DNA from: a bacterium
GTDB lineage: Bacteria; Myxococcota; UBA727; JAUIJE01
Assembly (NCBI GenBank): GCA_030431455.1
Contig: JAUIJE010000008.1
Coordinates: 124,001 to 188,000 of the forward strand
Direction: 5' to 3'
Length of the DNA stretch: 64,000 bases
Position numbers and translations under genes: made by a program
The notes under the pieces: generated by a model
Seen by the model: the letters and a program-made list of their open reading frames with translations, nothing else
Told to the model about the DNA's origin: nothing
Databases searched by the model: none
In this document: piece after piece, positions 35,250-44,371 of the stretch
Layout: each line of letters starts with the position of its first letter
Position numbering within the stretch: the stretch's first letter is position 1

Positions 35250-35908
35250 TCCTGTGCCCCATTCTTACGCGGCAAGAACCGGCGTCCGATCGCCACCGCC
35301 GCGTTTTGCAAAAACCCGTGCTTTCGCAGGTGGTTGAGCAGATCCAACCGCAGCCGCGCGTCGATGCGCCGCACCTTGCCCACCCCCAACGACAGGGCCG
35401 CGGCCGCGCGGTCCAGGCTCAGCCCATCGCCGTAGCGGACCCGGAACACGTCGGAGTCGGGCGGGGTCAACCCCTCGACGAACCCGTCGACCAGCCGGAC
35501 CAGCTCCCCGGCCTCTTGCACCTCGTCCGCGGGCGCGTCGGGGCCCGCGACCCGGTCCAGCTCGATGCCGCGCACTTCGTGTTTGCGCTCTTTGGCCAGC
35601 CGCCGCCCGCGGTCGATGACCAGGTTGCGCGCCACCGTCGACAAATACGCCCCATAGGGGCGCAGCCCGTCGTAGCTCTGCCGGGCCTTGTCGGAGAACG
35701 CCTTGATGAACGTCTCCTGCACCAGGGCCTCGACCTCGTCGTCCCCGATGTCCTGGCCGAGCCGCACCAGCCCCGCGTCGGTCTGGACCCGCACCCCGCT
35801 GCGCACCACCACGAGCACATCGTCGACGAAGGCCTCGTACACCGCCCGCAGCGCGTCTCGATCCCCCCGTCGGAATCGGTCGAGCAGCGCGCGGTTTTCG
35901 TGCAACAT
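35246..35908 (-). CDS. ECF-type RNA polymerase sigma factor
   Basis: 220 residues from the ATG of MLHENRALL; a GTG-type extension upstream is less likely. Region 2 is clear: DEVEALVQETFIKAFSDKARQ, then GAYLSTVARNLVIDRGRRLAKE. Region 4 has the helix-turn-helix pattern PPDSDVFRVRYGDGLSLDRAAAALSLGVGKVRRI. The 40-residue insert in region 2 (FVDDVLVVVRSGVRVQTDAGLVRLGQDI) is longer than in most ECF factors. First gene of a four-gene operon held together by ATGA overlaps, so it probably controls its own operon. Divergent from the SRPBCC gene, with only 47 bases between starts. Confidence 0.9.
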   Translation of the reverse strand: MLHENRALLDRFRRGDRDALRAVYEAFVDDVLVVVRSGVRVQTDAGLVRLGQDIGDDEVEALVQETFIKAFSDKARQSYDGLRPYGAYLSTVARNLVIDRGRRLAKERKHEVRGIELDRVAGPDAPADEVQEAGELVRLVDGFVEGLTPPDSDVFRVRYGDGLSLDRAAAALSLGVGKVRRIDARLRLDLLNHLRKHGFLQNAAVAIGRRFLPRKNGAQE

Positions 35909-35955
35909 GGGCCCGGTGATAGCGCGCTGGCGCCCACACCGCACGAGGAGCCCAC

Positions 35956-36483
35956 ATGAAGATCGAAGCCGACTCCACCATGGCCTTCCCCCGCGCGGTG
36001 TGTTTTTCCACCTACCGCGACCGGCTGCCCGAGCTGGTGCCCCACCTGCCCAACGTCACCGCCATCGACGTGCTCGAACGCGAAGAGCTCGGGGACAAAC
36101 GCACCCGCCTGTTGAACCAATGGCGCGCAGTCAGTGACATTCCGGCGGTGGCCAAGGCCTTCATCAAGCCGGAGATGCTCTCCTGGCTCGATCACGCAGA
36201 GTGGAACGAAGGGGCGTGGACCTGTGACTGGCGCATCGAGACCGGCTTTTTCAAAGACCGCATCCAGTGCCGCGGACACAACCAGTTTGTCGACGAGGGC
36301 GACCGCTGCACGCTGCGCATCCGCGGCGATCTCCACATCGATCTCAAGGGCCTCCCCGGTGTCCCCCGCCTGCTCGCGGGCAAGGCGGGGGCCGCGGTGG
36401 AGAAGTTCGTGGTCACCCTCTTAACGCCGAACCTCACCAGCGTGTCCCAGGGCGTTGAAGCGTTTTTGCGCACCAAGGCTTGA
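35956..36483 (+). CDS. SRPBCC (START-like) domain protein
   Basis: 175 residues that make one SRPBCC/Bet v1-like fold: an N-terminal strand (KIEADSTMAFPRAVCFSTYRD), a long antiparallel sheet with WNEGAWTCDWRIETGFF near 82-98, and a C-terminal helix (AGAAVEKFVVTLLTPNL). These proteins bind lipids or hydrophobic ligands, or act as small cyclases and hydrolases. No signal peptide. ATG preceded by GAGGAG. It shares a 47-base divergent promoter region with the ECF sigma factor, so it could be a further target of that factor; this is inferred from position. Confidence 0.75.
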   Translation: MKIEADSTMAFPRAVCFSTYRDRLPELVPHLPNVTAIDVLEREELGDKRTRLLNQWRAVSDIPAVAKAFIKPEMLSWLDHAEWNEGAWTCDWRIETGFFKDRIQCRGHNQFVDEGDRCTLRIRGDLHIDLKGLPGVPRLLAGKAGAAVEKFVVTLLTPNLTSVSQGVEAFLRTKA

Positions 36484-36489
36484 CGCGCC

Positions 36490-38430
36490 TCAGCGCGTCA
36501 ACACCACCGCGGTGTAGGGCGCGAGAGACAGCGCCACCCGGTGCGGCATGTCGTCCATGCCCGCGCCCCCCGCGTTCACCGAAGCGTGGGTGCCCGCCCC
36601 GGCGAACCCATAGGCGGTGTCGTCGCTGGAGAACGCCACCTCCCAGGTGCCGCCGTAGGGCGCGCCGACCTCGTAGACCGGAAACGCGGTGTTGCTGAAG
36701 TTCATCACCACCAACACGTCGTCGTCGCCCCCGCCCTGGCCCCATCGCTGAAACGCGATCACCTTGGCGCCGTCGTTGACGTGGTGGACCTTGACCCCGC
36801 CCCCCTTGAGGCCCGGCAACGACCGCCGCAGGCCGATGAGATCACGGTACAGCGACACAATGCCGCTGTAGGCATCCAGCTTGTCCCAATCGAGCGGGTC
36901 GGTGTCGCGGAACCATTCGTCTTCGAGCATCTCTTGGCCCTGGAAGATCATGGGAATGCCCGGGCTGGTCATCACCAACGCCGCGCCCAGGGTCGAGCGT
37001 TTCTGCGCCCAAAAGCTCCCCGGATCGCCGGGGTCGATCATCGAGGGGATGCGTTGCCGGCCATTCGCCACCTCGTCGTGGCTCTCGGTGTAGATCACCC
37101 GCGCGTCGCTGCGCCCGCTGTAGCCGGCGAGGATCGCGTCCCGGACCGCGTACATCGAGCGGCCCCCGTCGTCGGGGCGGATGATCGCGTCGTTGACGGG
37201 GTGAAAAAACTGCGCGTCCCATTGGCTGTCGAACCCGGCGCCGCCGATGTCCCGCCCGTGGGTCAACCACTCGTTGTTCTGGAGGTCCTCGGCGATGAGC
37301 AGCTTGTTCGGCAGGCTGTCCGCCACCGCGTTCATGTCCTGCATCAACCACCAGGCCTCGGGAATCTCGCCCCCGCCGCCGATGCGCATGCCCACGGTCG
37401 AATCCACCCGGAGACCGTCGAGGCCATAGGTGGAGAGCCAATACCAGGTGTTGTCGGTGATCATCGCGCGCACCGGGGCCCGGCCGTAGTCGGGCCGGGG
37501 ACCCCAGCCGCTTTCTTTGCGGTCGTCGGTGTAAAAATAGACCCCGCCGTTGCCGTCGCCGAGGCATTCCCCGTCGAAGCACCACATCGACAGGTCACTG
37601 GGCCCGTAGTGATTGTGCACCACGTCGAGAAGCACCGCGATGCCCCGGGCGTGGCACGCGTCCACAAAGGACTTGAAGCCATCGGTGCCGCCGTAGGCGG
37701 CGTCGGGCGCAAATGGATAGGCGTTGTTGTAGCCCCAGGAAAAGTCACCCGCGAACTCCCCCACCGGCATGACCTCCACGGCGTTGATGCCAAGGTCGAC
37801 CAGGTGGTCGAGCCGCTCGATGGCCGAGGCAAACGTTCCCGGACCACCCTCGGGCGCGTCGTTGTAGGTCCCGATGTGCATCTCGTAGATCACCAACTCA
37901 TTGTTGGCCGGCATCTCGAACTCGTCCGCCGTCCATGCATATTCATTGTGATCGATCAGCACCGACTCCGCGCCCGAGTGCACCATCTCGCCCGCGCGGG
38001 GGTCGGCCTTGGTGAAGGTCTCGCCCCCGTGGGTGATCGAGAACAGGTACCGGTCGAGGTGCTCGGCCTCGGCGATGACCCCGGTCCAGAACTCCCCGTC
38101 CGCGGCCAGGGGGTTGGTGGCCGGGTCCCAGTCGTTGAAGTCGCCGATCACCGACACCGCGTCGGCGTGCGGGGCCCAGACCCGAAACGAAAACCCGCCG
38201 CCCGCGTCGTCGTCCACCGCGCGGGCCCCGATGTTGGTGGCCCCCTCACCCGGGTCGAGACGCACGTAGTCCGGCTCGTCCTCGGCGCCGCCTGGCGGAA
38301 TCGAGACCGGCAACGGCGCATCGTCCGGGGTGGCGTCCGGTGGTGGGCCCCCGTCCGGCCGGTCGCCGCACGCGGCGAGCAGCACCATGACGGGGAGGAA
38401 GGACAGCGGGCGAGAGAGGAGGCGTTTCAT
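36490..38430 (-). CDS. lipoprotein GH13 alpha-glucanase / branching-enzyme-like
   Basis: 646 residues. Lipobox VLLAAC (Cys21), then an acidic Pro linker and a CBM48/early-set domain near 75-165 (FSFRVWAPHADAVSVIGDFNDWDP). The GH13 barrel spans about 175-540, with EMHIGTY, DVVHNHYGP, the nucleophile Asp in DGLRVDSTVGM, the acid Glu in LLIAEDLQ, and the third acid in YTESHDE. The C-terminal sheet ends APYTAVVL. The domain order is that of glycogen branching enzymes and trehalohydrolases, normally cytoplasmic. As a lipoprotein this copy must act on glucans outside the inner membrane. Exact bond specificity is open. Confidence 0.88.
   Translation of the reverse strand: MKRLLSRPLSFLPVMVLLAACGDRPDGGPPPDATPDDAPLPVSIPPGGAEDEPDYVRLDPGEGATNIGARAVDDDAGGGFSFRVWAPHADAVSVIGDFNDWDPATNPLAADGEFWTGVIAEAEHLDRYLFSITHGGETFTKADPRAGEMVHSGAESVLIDHNEYAWTADEFEMPANNELVIYEMHIGTYNDAPEGGPGTFASAIERLDHLVDLGINAVEVMPVGEFAGDFSWGYNNAYPFAPDAAYGGTDGFKSFVDACHARGIAVLLDVVHNHYGPSDLSMWCFDGECLGDGNGGVYFYTDDRKESGWGPRPDYGRAPVRAMITDNTWYWLSTYGLDGLRVDSTVGMRIGGGGEIPEAWWLMQDMNAVADSLPNKLLIAEDLQNNEWLTHGRDIGGAGFDSQWDAQFFHPVNDAIIRPDDGGRSMYAVRDAILAGYSGRSDARVIYTESHDEVANGRQRIPSMIDPGDPGSFWAQKRSTLGAALVMTSPGIPMIFQGQEMLEDEWFRDTDPLDWDKLDAYSGIVSLYRDLIGLRRSLPGLKGGGVKVHHVNDGAKVIAFQRWGQGGGDDDVLVVMNFSNTAFPVYEVGAPYGGTWEVAFSSDDTAYGFAGAGTHASVNAGGAGMDDMPHRVALSLAPYTAVVLTR
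36858..36869 (+). repeat. dispersed CAATG-N3-CTG motif copy
   Basis: CAATGCCGCTGT, antisense in the GH13 gene; an unusual ATT codon results. GCATCC follows four bases later. Confidence 0.45.
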
Positions 38431-38565
38431 GCCCGCCCTCTACGCATGTCCCGTGCCGGCCGCGGGAGCGCATTCCCATGCGGGATCGGCCGGTGGGGCG
38501 GCGCTTTGTGCCCATCGGTCAAGTGACCCATTGGGGGGCCCGGCCCGCGCCTTACGCTGTGCGTC

Positions 38566-40212
38566 ATGTTCGCTTACGTCGACAAACCGCGCCCTGATGA
38601 GCTCATCCGCCCCCTGTCCGCCGAGGACATGCCCGAGGCGGTGTTCCTGCTCAGTGGAGAAAAACTCGCCATCGTCGGCGGCAACCACGAGGCGGGGTTC
38701 CGCGGCTTTTCGCCCGACCAACTGCTCGCCATGCGCTTCGCCGACCTGGTGCCCGGGGCCAGCCTGGAACTGTTGCAACAGTGCGCGCGGGGCGAACACG
38801 ATCCGCACCCCACCGCCCCGCTGCGGTTGCGCGTGCGCGACGCCCAGGACGCGTCCGCCCCCGTCGACATTCGTGTCCAGCTTCGCCCCGATGGCCGGTT
38901 GGTGGCGAGCCTGCGGGTGCGCAGCGAACAGGCCTACATCGACGAGCGCGAGCTGGTGGAAATCGTCTGCCACGTGCCGGTGGCGATCGCGACCTGGCAC
39001 CCCCAAGGGCAGGTCGTGTCTTGGAACCCGGCCGCCCGCGCGCTGTTCCAACGCGAAAACCTCATCGGGGACGACATTCTCAAGGTCGTGCCCCGCGCCG
39101 ACCGGCCGGCGTTCATGCGCGCCTGCCGGGTGGTGACCGAAACCGGCGAGCCCGAGGTGCACAACGTGATGCGCATCCTCGGCGACGGGACCGAGATCGA
39201 AATCGAAGAGTCCATCTTCCTCGTGCGCGACCCCGCGGGCCAACCGCGTCGGTTGTGCGGCGCGTGGCGCGACCGGGCCGAGGTCGCGGTCTGGCGCCGC
39301 CGTGCAGAAGCATTGCAGCCCCCCGCCCCCGCAGGCGACGGCCTCACCGTCGATGAAGCCGCGCGGCTCGCGGCCCAGGACGACAAAGCCACCGTGCTGC
39401 TGCTGGGCGAGACCGGCGTGGGCAAGAGCACCCTCGCCCGGTGGATTCACGCCCACAGCCCGCGCAAGGCGGGGCCGTTGCTTGAGATCAACTGCGCCGG
39501 GCTCAGCGCCGAGCTCGCCGAGAGCGAACTGTTCGGGCACGAACGCGGGGCGTTCACCGGCGCGCACTCCCAAAAACGCGGCCTGGTCGAGGCCGCCCAC
39601 GGGGGCACGCTGTTGCTCGACGAGGTGGCGGAGCTGCCGCTGTCGGTGCAGGCCAAGCTGCTCACGTTCCTCGACGACGGCGCGTTCCGCCGGGTGGGCG
39701 GCGTCGGTCCTCTGCGCAGCGACGTGCGGCTGATCGCGGCCACCAACCGCGACCTCGCCGGCCTCGTCGAACAAGGCGTGTTCCGCGAGGACCTGTACTA
39801 CCGCTTGCAGGTGGTGCCGCTCGAGCTGCGCCCGCTCCGCGAACGGCCCGACGACATCGAGGACATCGCCCGCGCCATGCTCGAGAACCTCTGCCAAAGC
39901 CGCGGCCGCGCCGTGCCCGCCCTGACCCCGTCCGCGCGCAGCACCCTGCGGCACGCCCGCTGGCCGGGCAACTTCCGCGAGCTCAAGAACACCCTCGAGC
40001 GCGCCCTGGTGGTCAGCGACGGCGGCCCCATCGACGCGGGTCATTTCAGCCTCGACGCCCCCGCGGCCGGGGGCGACACCCTCGACGAGGTCGTGGTCCG
40101 GCACATCGAGCGTGTGCTCGACGAGGAAGGCGGCAACCGCACCCGGGCCGCGGCCCGCTTGGGCATCGATCGCACGACCCTGCGCCGGCGCTTGGCGGCG
40201 AAAAAGGCCTGA
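38566..40212 (+). CDS. PAS-type sigma54-dependent transcriptional activator
   Basis: 548 residues. Two PAS-like sensor domains (about 15-115 and 125-235, the second with [19 protein letters not shown]). The AAA+ domain has Walker [25 protein letters not shown] with the sigma54-contacting GAFTGA, Walker [10 protein letters not shown], and [10 protein letters not shown]. The C-terminal Fis-type helix-turn-helix reads [22 protein letters not shown]. It activates sigma54 promoters in response to a signal sensed by PAS, probably small-molecule or redox. No receiver domain is present. The divergent 135-base gap to the GH13 gene holds no clear -24/-12 element. Confidence 0.93.
   Translation: MFAYVDKPRPDELIRPLSAEDMPEAVFLLSGEKLAIVGGNHEAGFRGFSPDQLLAMRFADLVPGASLELLQQCARGEHDPHPTAPLRLRVRDAQDASAPVDIRVQLRPDGRLVASLRVRSEQAYIDERELVEIVCHVPVAIATWHPQGQVVSWNPAARALFQRENLIGDDILKVVPRADRPAFMRACRVVTETGEPEVHNVMRILGDGTEIEIEESIFLVRDPAGQPRRLCGAWRDRAEVAVWRRRAEALQPPAPAGDGLTVDEAARLAAQDDKATVLLLGETGVGKSTLARWIHAHSPRKAGPLLEINCAGLSAELAESELFGHERGAFTGAHSQKRGLVEAAHGGTLLLDEVAELPLSVQAKLLTFLDDGAFRRVGGVGPLRSDVRLIAATNRDLAGLVEQGVFREDLYYRLQVVPLELRPLRERPDDIEDIARAMLENLCQSRGRAVPALTPSARSTLRHARWPGNFRELKNTLERALVVSDGGPIDAGHFSLDAPAAGGDTLDEVVVRHIERVLDEEGGNRTRAAARLGIDRTTLRRRLAAKKA
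39302..39315 (-). repeat. dispersed motif copy, full-length
   Basis: CAATGCTTCTGCAC on the minus strand, antisense in the sigma54 activator. The gene strand reads GCA GAA GCA TTG, a run of four non-preferred codons. Confidence 0.55.
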
Positions 40213-40325
40213 GCCGCGCCGGCCCTCCCGCGCCGGGACGCGGCCGGACAGCGCCTTTACTCTGCCCCCGCCCGGCGTTAACCGTTCGTGGAGCGATCCC
40301 ACGTGGCCACCGGCCAGGAGCCCCC

Positions 40326-41993
40326 ATGAGCGACCTTCTTCCCGACGACCGTCCCACTCCGTTCTCCGCCACCCCCGACCCGGAAAAGTTCGGTCCTGCC
40401 TGGTCCGAGCACGGGCTCGAGATGCACAACCTGCACAACGTGGGCAACCAAATGTGGAACTTGCCCACCGCCGCGTTGTACGAGCGCGCGGTGCGCTACG
40501 GCGAAGGCACCCCCGTTCACCTCGGGCCGCTGGTGGTGCGCACCGGCAAACACACCGGCCGCGCGGCCAAAGACAAGTACATTGTCAAAGAGCCGTCGAG
40601 CGAAAACGACATCGACTGGGGCGACATCAACAAGCCCATGGACGACGACAAGTTCTACTGGCTCAACAAAAAAGTGAACGCCTACTTCCAGAACCGCGAC
40701 GTCTACGTGATGGACGTGTGGGCCGGCGCTGACGAGCGGTACCGCATGCCCGTGCGGGTGATCACCGAGAACGCGCGCCACGCGCTGTTCTGCCGGGCGA
40801 TGTTCATCCGGCCCACCGACGAGGAACTCAAGGTGCACAAGCCGGCGTTCACCGTGCTGCACGCGCCCGGGCTCATCGCCAACCCCAAGCACGACGGGGT
40901 GCGCTCCGAGACCTTCATCGCCATGCACTTCGGCAAACGCCGGGTGCTCATCGGCGGGACCTTCTACGCGGGCGAGATCAAGAAGTCCGTGTTCTCGGCG
41001 ATGAACTACTACCTGCCCGGCGAGGGCGTGCTCTCGATGCACGCCTCGGCCAACATCTCGCAGGGCGGCCCGAACAAAGGCAAGAGCGCGATCTTCTTCG
41101 GCCTGTCCGGCACCGGCAAGACCACGCTCTCGGCGGACACCTCCCGCAAGCTCATCGGCGACGATGAGCACGGCTGGTCCGACGACGGCGTGTTCAACAT
41201 CGAGGGTGGCTGCTACGCGAAAGTGATTCGCCTTTCGCGCGAATCCGAGCCCGAGATTTGGGACACCACCCGCCGCTTCGGCACCCTCCTCGAGAACGTC
41301 GCGTTCGACCCCGCCACCCGGCGGCTCGATCTCTCGGACAGCAGCCTGACCGAGAACACCCGCGCCGCCTACCCCATCCACTACATCCCCAACTACGAGC
41401 CCACCGGCAAAGGCGCGCACCCGAGCCACGTGGTCATGCTCACCGCCGACGCCTTCGGGGTGCTCCCCCCCGTGGCCAAGCTCACCAAGGAGCAGGCGAT
41501 GTACTGGTTCATGCTCGGCTACACCGCCAAGGTGGCGGGCACCGAGATGGGCGTGACCGAACCCGAGGCCACCTTCAGCCCCTGCTTCGGCGCGCCGTTC
41601 ATGCCTCGGTCGCCCACGGTGTACGCGAAGATGCTCGGGGAGAAGCTCGAGAAGCACAATGTGGGTGCATGGCTGATCAACACCGGCTGGACCGGCGGCC
41701 CCTACGGCACGGGCAAGCGCATCTCCATCGAGCACACCCGCGCGATCCTGCACGCGGTGCTCGACAGCAAGCTCGACGACGTGGCCACGGTCGAGCACCC
41801 GGTGTTTGGCCTCCAGGTGCCCACCGCGTGTCCGGGCGTGCCCGACGACGTGCTCGACCCGAAGAAGACCTGGAAAGACGGCGCGGCCTACGACAAGACC
41901 GCCAAGGACCTCGCCAAGTCCTTCGTCGAGACGTTCAAGGCGTTCGCGCCCCAGGTCGACGACGCGGTCAAGAACGCCGGTCCGCGGCTCTAG
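40326..41993 (+). CDS. pckA: phosphoenolpyruvate carboxykinase (ATP)
   Basis: 555 residues, the usual size for the ATP-dependent enzyme. It converts oxaloacetate and ATP to PEP, CO2 and ADP, the first step of gluconeogenesis from C4 acids. Visible: RTGKHTGRAAKDKYIV near 72-87, the metal and substrate segment GGTFYAGEIKKS near 210-221, the kinase-1a P-loop GLSGTGKTTLSAD near 258-270, and NIEGGCYAK. ATG six bases after AGGAG. Together with FumC in this window it lies at the C4/C3 node. Confidence 0.97.
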   Translation: MSDLLPDDRPTPFSATPDPEKFGPAWSEHGLEMHNLHNVGNQMWNLPTAALYERAVRYGEGTPVHLGPLVVRTGKHTGRAAKDKYIVKEPSSENDIDWGDINKPMDDDKFYWLNKKVNAYFQNRDVYVMDVWAGADERYRMPVRVITENARHALFCRAMFIRPTDEELKVHKPAFTVLHAPGLIANPKHDGVRSETFIAMHFGKRRVLIGGTFYAGEIKKSVFSAMNYYLPGEGVLSMHASANISQGGPNKGKSAIFFGLSGTGKTTLSADTSRKLIGDDEHGWSDDGVFNIEGGCYAKVIRLSRESEPEIWDTTRRFGTLLENVAFDPATRRLDLSDSSLTENTRAAYPIHYIPNYEPTGKGAHPSHVVMLTADAFGVLPPVAKLTKEQAMYWFMLGYTAKVAGTEMGVTEPEATFSPCFGAPFMPRSPTVYAKMLGEKLEKHNVGAWLINTGWTGGPYGTGKRISIEHTRAILHAVLDSKLDDVATVEHPVFGLQVPTACPGVPDDVLDPKKTWKDGAAYDKTAKDLAKSFVETFKAFAPQVDDAVKNAGPRL

Positions 41994-41998
41994 GCCCA

Positions 41999-42391
41999 GT
42001 GACCGGCGAGGCCCGCACCGAACCGGTCGGGGTGCCCGGCACCCAGACCGCGCCGCGCAAGCCACGGGCGGACGTTCCGTTGCGAACGCCGCCCAAGCGC
42101 CTGTCGCGGGCCAAGCTCAAAAAGCGCGTGACCAGGGCGGAGCAGGACCTCGAGCGGGCGCTCACCGAGGGACGCCGGCTCAAGTGGTTCGCGGTGTTGA
42201 TGTTCACCACGTGGCCCATCGGGCTCATCTGGGGCCCGTGGTGGGCGGCGTACATCGCGGTGGGGTGGTTCTGTTTTTGGGCGGTGGGCCACTACCTCAA
42301 CTTTTTCCACCGCCGCAACGCGCGCATCCGCCTCGAGGAAGCCCGCGAAGACCTCGCGTTGGCCCCCGACGACCCACCCACGGACACTTAG
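41999..42391 (+). CDS. small two-helix membrane protein
   Basis: 130 residues. A basic N-terminal half with a helix (about 38-65, KKRVTRAEQDLERALTEG) precedes two membrane helices (about 67-85 and 88-106, Trp/Phe-rich). A charged cytoplasmic tail (NARIRLEEAREDLAL) follows. This resembles 2TM-domain proteins of unknown function. GTG start five bases after the pckA stop, with no strong ribosome site; a second in-frame GTG at 42032 is possible. It probably shares the pckA transcript. Confidence 0.6.
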   Translation: MTGEARTEPVGVPGTQTAPRKPRADVPLRTPPKRLSRAKLKKRVTRAEQDLERALTEGRRLKWFAVLMFTTWPIGLIWGPWWAAYIAVGWFCFWAVGHYLNFFHRRNARIRLEEAREDLALAPDDPPTDT

Positions 42392-42399
42392 CCGCGATC

Positions 42400-43524
42400 A
42401 TGCCCCGGCATCTGCTGTGCTTTGTCGCCCTGCTCGGCGCCGGCTGCCCCACAACCGCCGGTCCCGACGCGGGCGCGCAAGACGCGGGCGCGCAAGACGC
42501 GGGCGCGCAAGACGCGGGCGCGCAAGACGCGGGCGCGCAAGACGCGGGCGCGCAAGACGCGGGCGGTGTCGATGCCGGTCCGGTGCAATGCCCCGCGGTG
42601 GATGACGCGGTGGCGCTCGGCAGCCTCGGTGCCGACGAGGACACCGTGGCGAGCGCCGTGCGGCGGGTGGTGCTCATGGGCGGCAGCGTCGAGGTCGACC
42701 CCGCGTCGACCGAATTTGTCGACGGGGCCGCGGGGGGCGACGTGCTCGTGCTGCGCGCGAGCGGAAGCGTGAACAGCTACACGCCCTACTTTTATGAAGA
42801 GCTGCCCACCGACGTGGCCCCCGCGTCGGTGACCACCTTGCGCATCGAGGACGCGGCCCCCTCCGCCGACCCCGGCGTGCTCTGTCGTGTGCAAGCCGCC
42901 GAGGCGCTGTGGCTCGCGGGGGGCGATCAATACGCATACCTCGGGATTTGGCGCAGCGCGCTCCACGACGAGATCGCGGCCCTGGCCACGCGGGGGGCGG
43001 CCATCGGGGGCACGTCGGCGGGGGCGATGGCCCTCGGGGCGTTCGCGTTCGACGCCGCACAAGGTTCGGTCAGCTCCGCCGAGGCGTTGGCGGACCCGTT
43101 CGACCCCCTGGTGTCGGTGGTGGTCTCGCCCCTGGCCCAACCGGAGCTGTTGGCCACGGTGGTGGACACGCATTTTTCCGCCCGCGATCGCGAGGGCCGC
43201 TTGCTCACCTTCATGGCCCGGGCCAAGGACGCGGCCCCGGGCCTCGACGAAGTCTGGGGCGTCGGGCTCGACGAGCGCGCGGCGCTGGTGATCGAAGACG
43301 GGCAGTTCGTGGTGCACACCGGGGCCCCCGATCGCCGGGTTTGGCTTTACCGCTACACCGGCACCCCCACGCTCAACGCCGGCGTGTCCCTCGAGCTCGA
43401 GGGTGTGCAACGCCTCGCGTTCGCCGCCGGCGCCACCGGATTTTGGCCTGTGGGGGAAGCAGCCTGGGCAGATGCAGTCTCATTGACGGTGGTGGGCGGG
43501 GTGGTCAGCGAAGTCGCGCCCTGA
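42400..43524 (+). CDS. cyanophycinase-like (S51) lipoprotein
   Basis: 374 residues. The lipobox LLGAGC is followed by a six-fold DAGAQ repeat that acts as a spacer from the membrane. The S51 fold starts near residue 60. The nucleophile elbow is GGTSAGAMALG near 205-215, matching the GTSAGA of cyanophycinase and peptidase E. A preceding LWLAGGDQYAYL segment supplies the oxyanion strand, and VVDTHFSARDREGRL fits the region around the catalytic His. Such enzymes cleave beta-Asp-Arg or Asp-x dipeptide bonds. Being surface-tethered suggests digestion of outside polymers. ATG eight bases after the upstream stop, without a clear SD. Confidence 0.85.
   Translation: MPRHLLCFVALLGAGCPTTAGPDAGAQDAGAQDAGAQDAGAQDAGAQDAGAQDAGGVDAGPVQCPAVDDAVALGSLGADEDTVASAVRRVVLMGGSVEVDPASTEFVDGAAGGDVLVLRASGSVNSYTPYFYEELPTDVAPASVTTLRIEDAAPSADPGVLCRVQAAEALWLAGGDQYAYLGIWRSALHDEIAALATRGAAIGGTSAGAMALGAFAFDAAQGSVSSAEALADPFDPLVSVVVSPLAQPELLATVVDTHFSARDREGRLLTFMARAKDAAPGLDEVWGVGLDERAALVIEDGQFVVHTGAPDRRVWLYRYTGTPTLNAGVSLELEGVQRLAFAAGATGFWPVGEAAWADAVSLTVVGGVVSEVAP
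42466..42570 (+). repeat. six perfect 15-bp repeats plus a partial copy
   Basis: GACGCGGGCGCGCAA repeated six times without any base change (42466-42555), then a diverged partial copy. It encodes DAGAQ repeats in a lipoprotein spacer. Perfect identity, third positions included, points to recent slippage. Units of 15 bp keep the reading frame, so copy number can vary without breaking the gene. Confidence 0.95.
43472..43485 (-). repeat. dispersed motif copy, full-length
   Basis: CAATGAGACTGCAT on the minus strand near the 3' end of the cyanophycinase-like gene. The gene strand reads GCA GAT GCA GTC TCA TTG, five of six codons non-preferred. Confidence 0.6.
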
Positions 43525-43577
43525 GCGCGTCCCGCGGTGGACTCCCCCTCGCGGGGCGGACGTCGTAGGATGCGGCC

Positions 43578-44336
43578 ATGCAAGCGTTCGATCCTTATGA
43601 AGCCCTCGGGGTGCGGTTCGCCGACCAGAACCTCGCCCGCTGTGTGCGGGCCACCGCTCTGCTCGACCCCCAGCACGTCCACACCCTGAAGTGTTTCCAG
43701 TGCGAAATCGAAGACCTCCGCGGCATCGAGCAGCTGGTCAACCTCCTCACCCTCGACCTGCACTTCAACCACATCTCGGATGGTCGTCCCCTTCGCAAGC
43801 TGAAGCGCATCGAGGAGCTCCACCTCGGCCTCAACCAATGCAATGACATTTCGTTCCTGCAGAAGATGACCTCGCTGCAGAGCCTGACCCTCTACGAGAA
43901 CGAGATCGAAGACTGCAGCCCGGTGGCCGGTCTCACCCGCCTCCACACCCTGCATCTGCGCTTCAATCCCATCGACGACCTCAGCCCCCTCACCGGCCTC
44001 ACCGGCCTGGTGGAGTTTTCCATCTCGTCCGCGATGGTCGACGACCTCTCGGCCCTCGCCCCCCTCGGCAACCTCGAGGTGTTCAACTTCTTCAACAACT
44101 TCGTCGAGGACATCTCGGTGCTGCAGCACATGCCCAAGCTGCGGGAGGTCTACCTCGGCCGCAATCCGGTGCGGGACTTCACCCCCCTGTTCGGCCTTCA
44201 CAATCTCATCGAGTGCCGGGTCGACGGCACCGAAGCCCCCGACTCCCACCGCGACCACCTGCAGAAACATTTGGCGGCCAACCGCGCGCGGCTCGGCATC
44301 GAAGGCACCGCCGAGATCGCGAAGTTCGGGCGCTGA
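43578..44336 (+). CDS. cytoplasmic leucine-rich-repeat protein
   Basis: 252 residues with about eight SDS22/internalin-type repeats of 21-22 residues (LxxLxxLxLxxNxIxDxxPLxxL) from about 50 to 215, capped by helices at both ends. No signal peptide, so it probably acts inside the cell as a protein-binding scaffold. Unusually for this window it uses many N/F/I residues. AGGA eight bases before the ATG. A strong hairpin follows the stop. No partner can be inferred. Confidence 0.85.
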   Translation: MQAFDPYEALGVRFADQNLARCVRATALLDPQHVHTLKCFQCEIEDLRGIEQLVNLLTLDLHFNHISDGRPLRKLKRIEELHLGLNQCNDISFLQKMTSLQSLTLYENEIEDCSPVAGLTRLHTLHLRFNPIDDLSPLTGLTGLVEFSISSAMVDDLSALAPLGNLEVFNFFNNFVEDISVLQHMPKLREVYLGRNPVRDFTPLFGLHNLIECRVDGTEAPDSHRDHLQKHLAANRARLGIEGTAEIAKFGR

Positions 44337-44371
44337 CCCACCGGGCGGACCGGCGCGTCACCAACGACACA

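Noticed and set aside
38431-38565. Sigma54 promoter before the sigma54 activator gene
   Set aside because: No TGGC-N8-TTGC-type element with correct spacing is present in the divergent gap.
42466-42570. Possible CRISPR-like array
   Set aside because: Units are contiguous 15-mers without spacers and encode an in-frame DAGAQ spacer of a lipoprotein.
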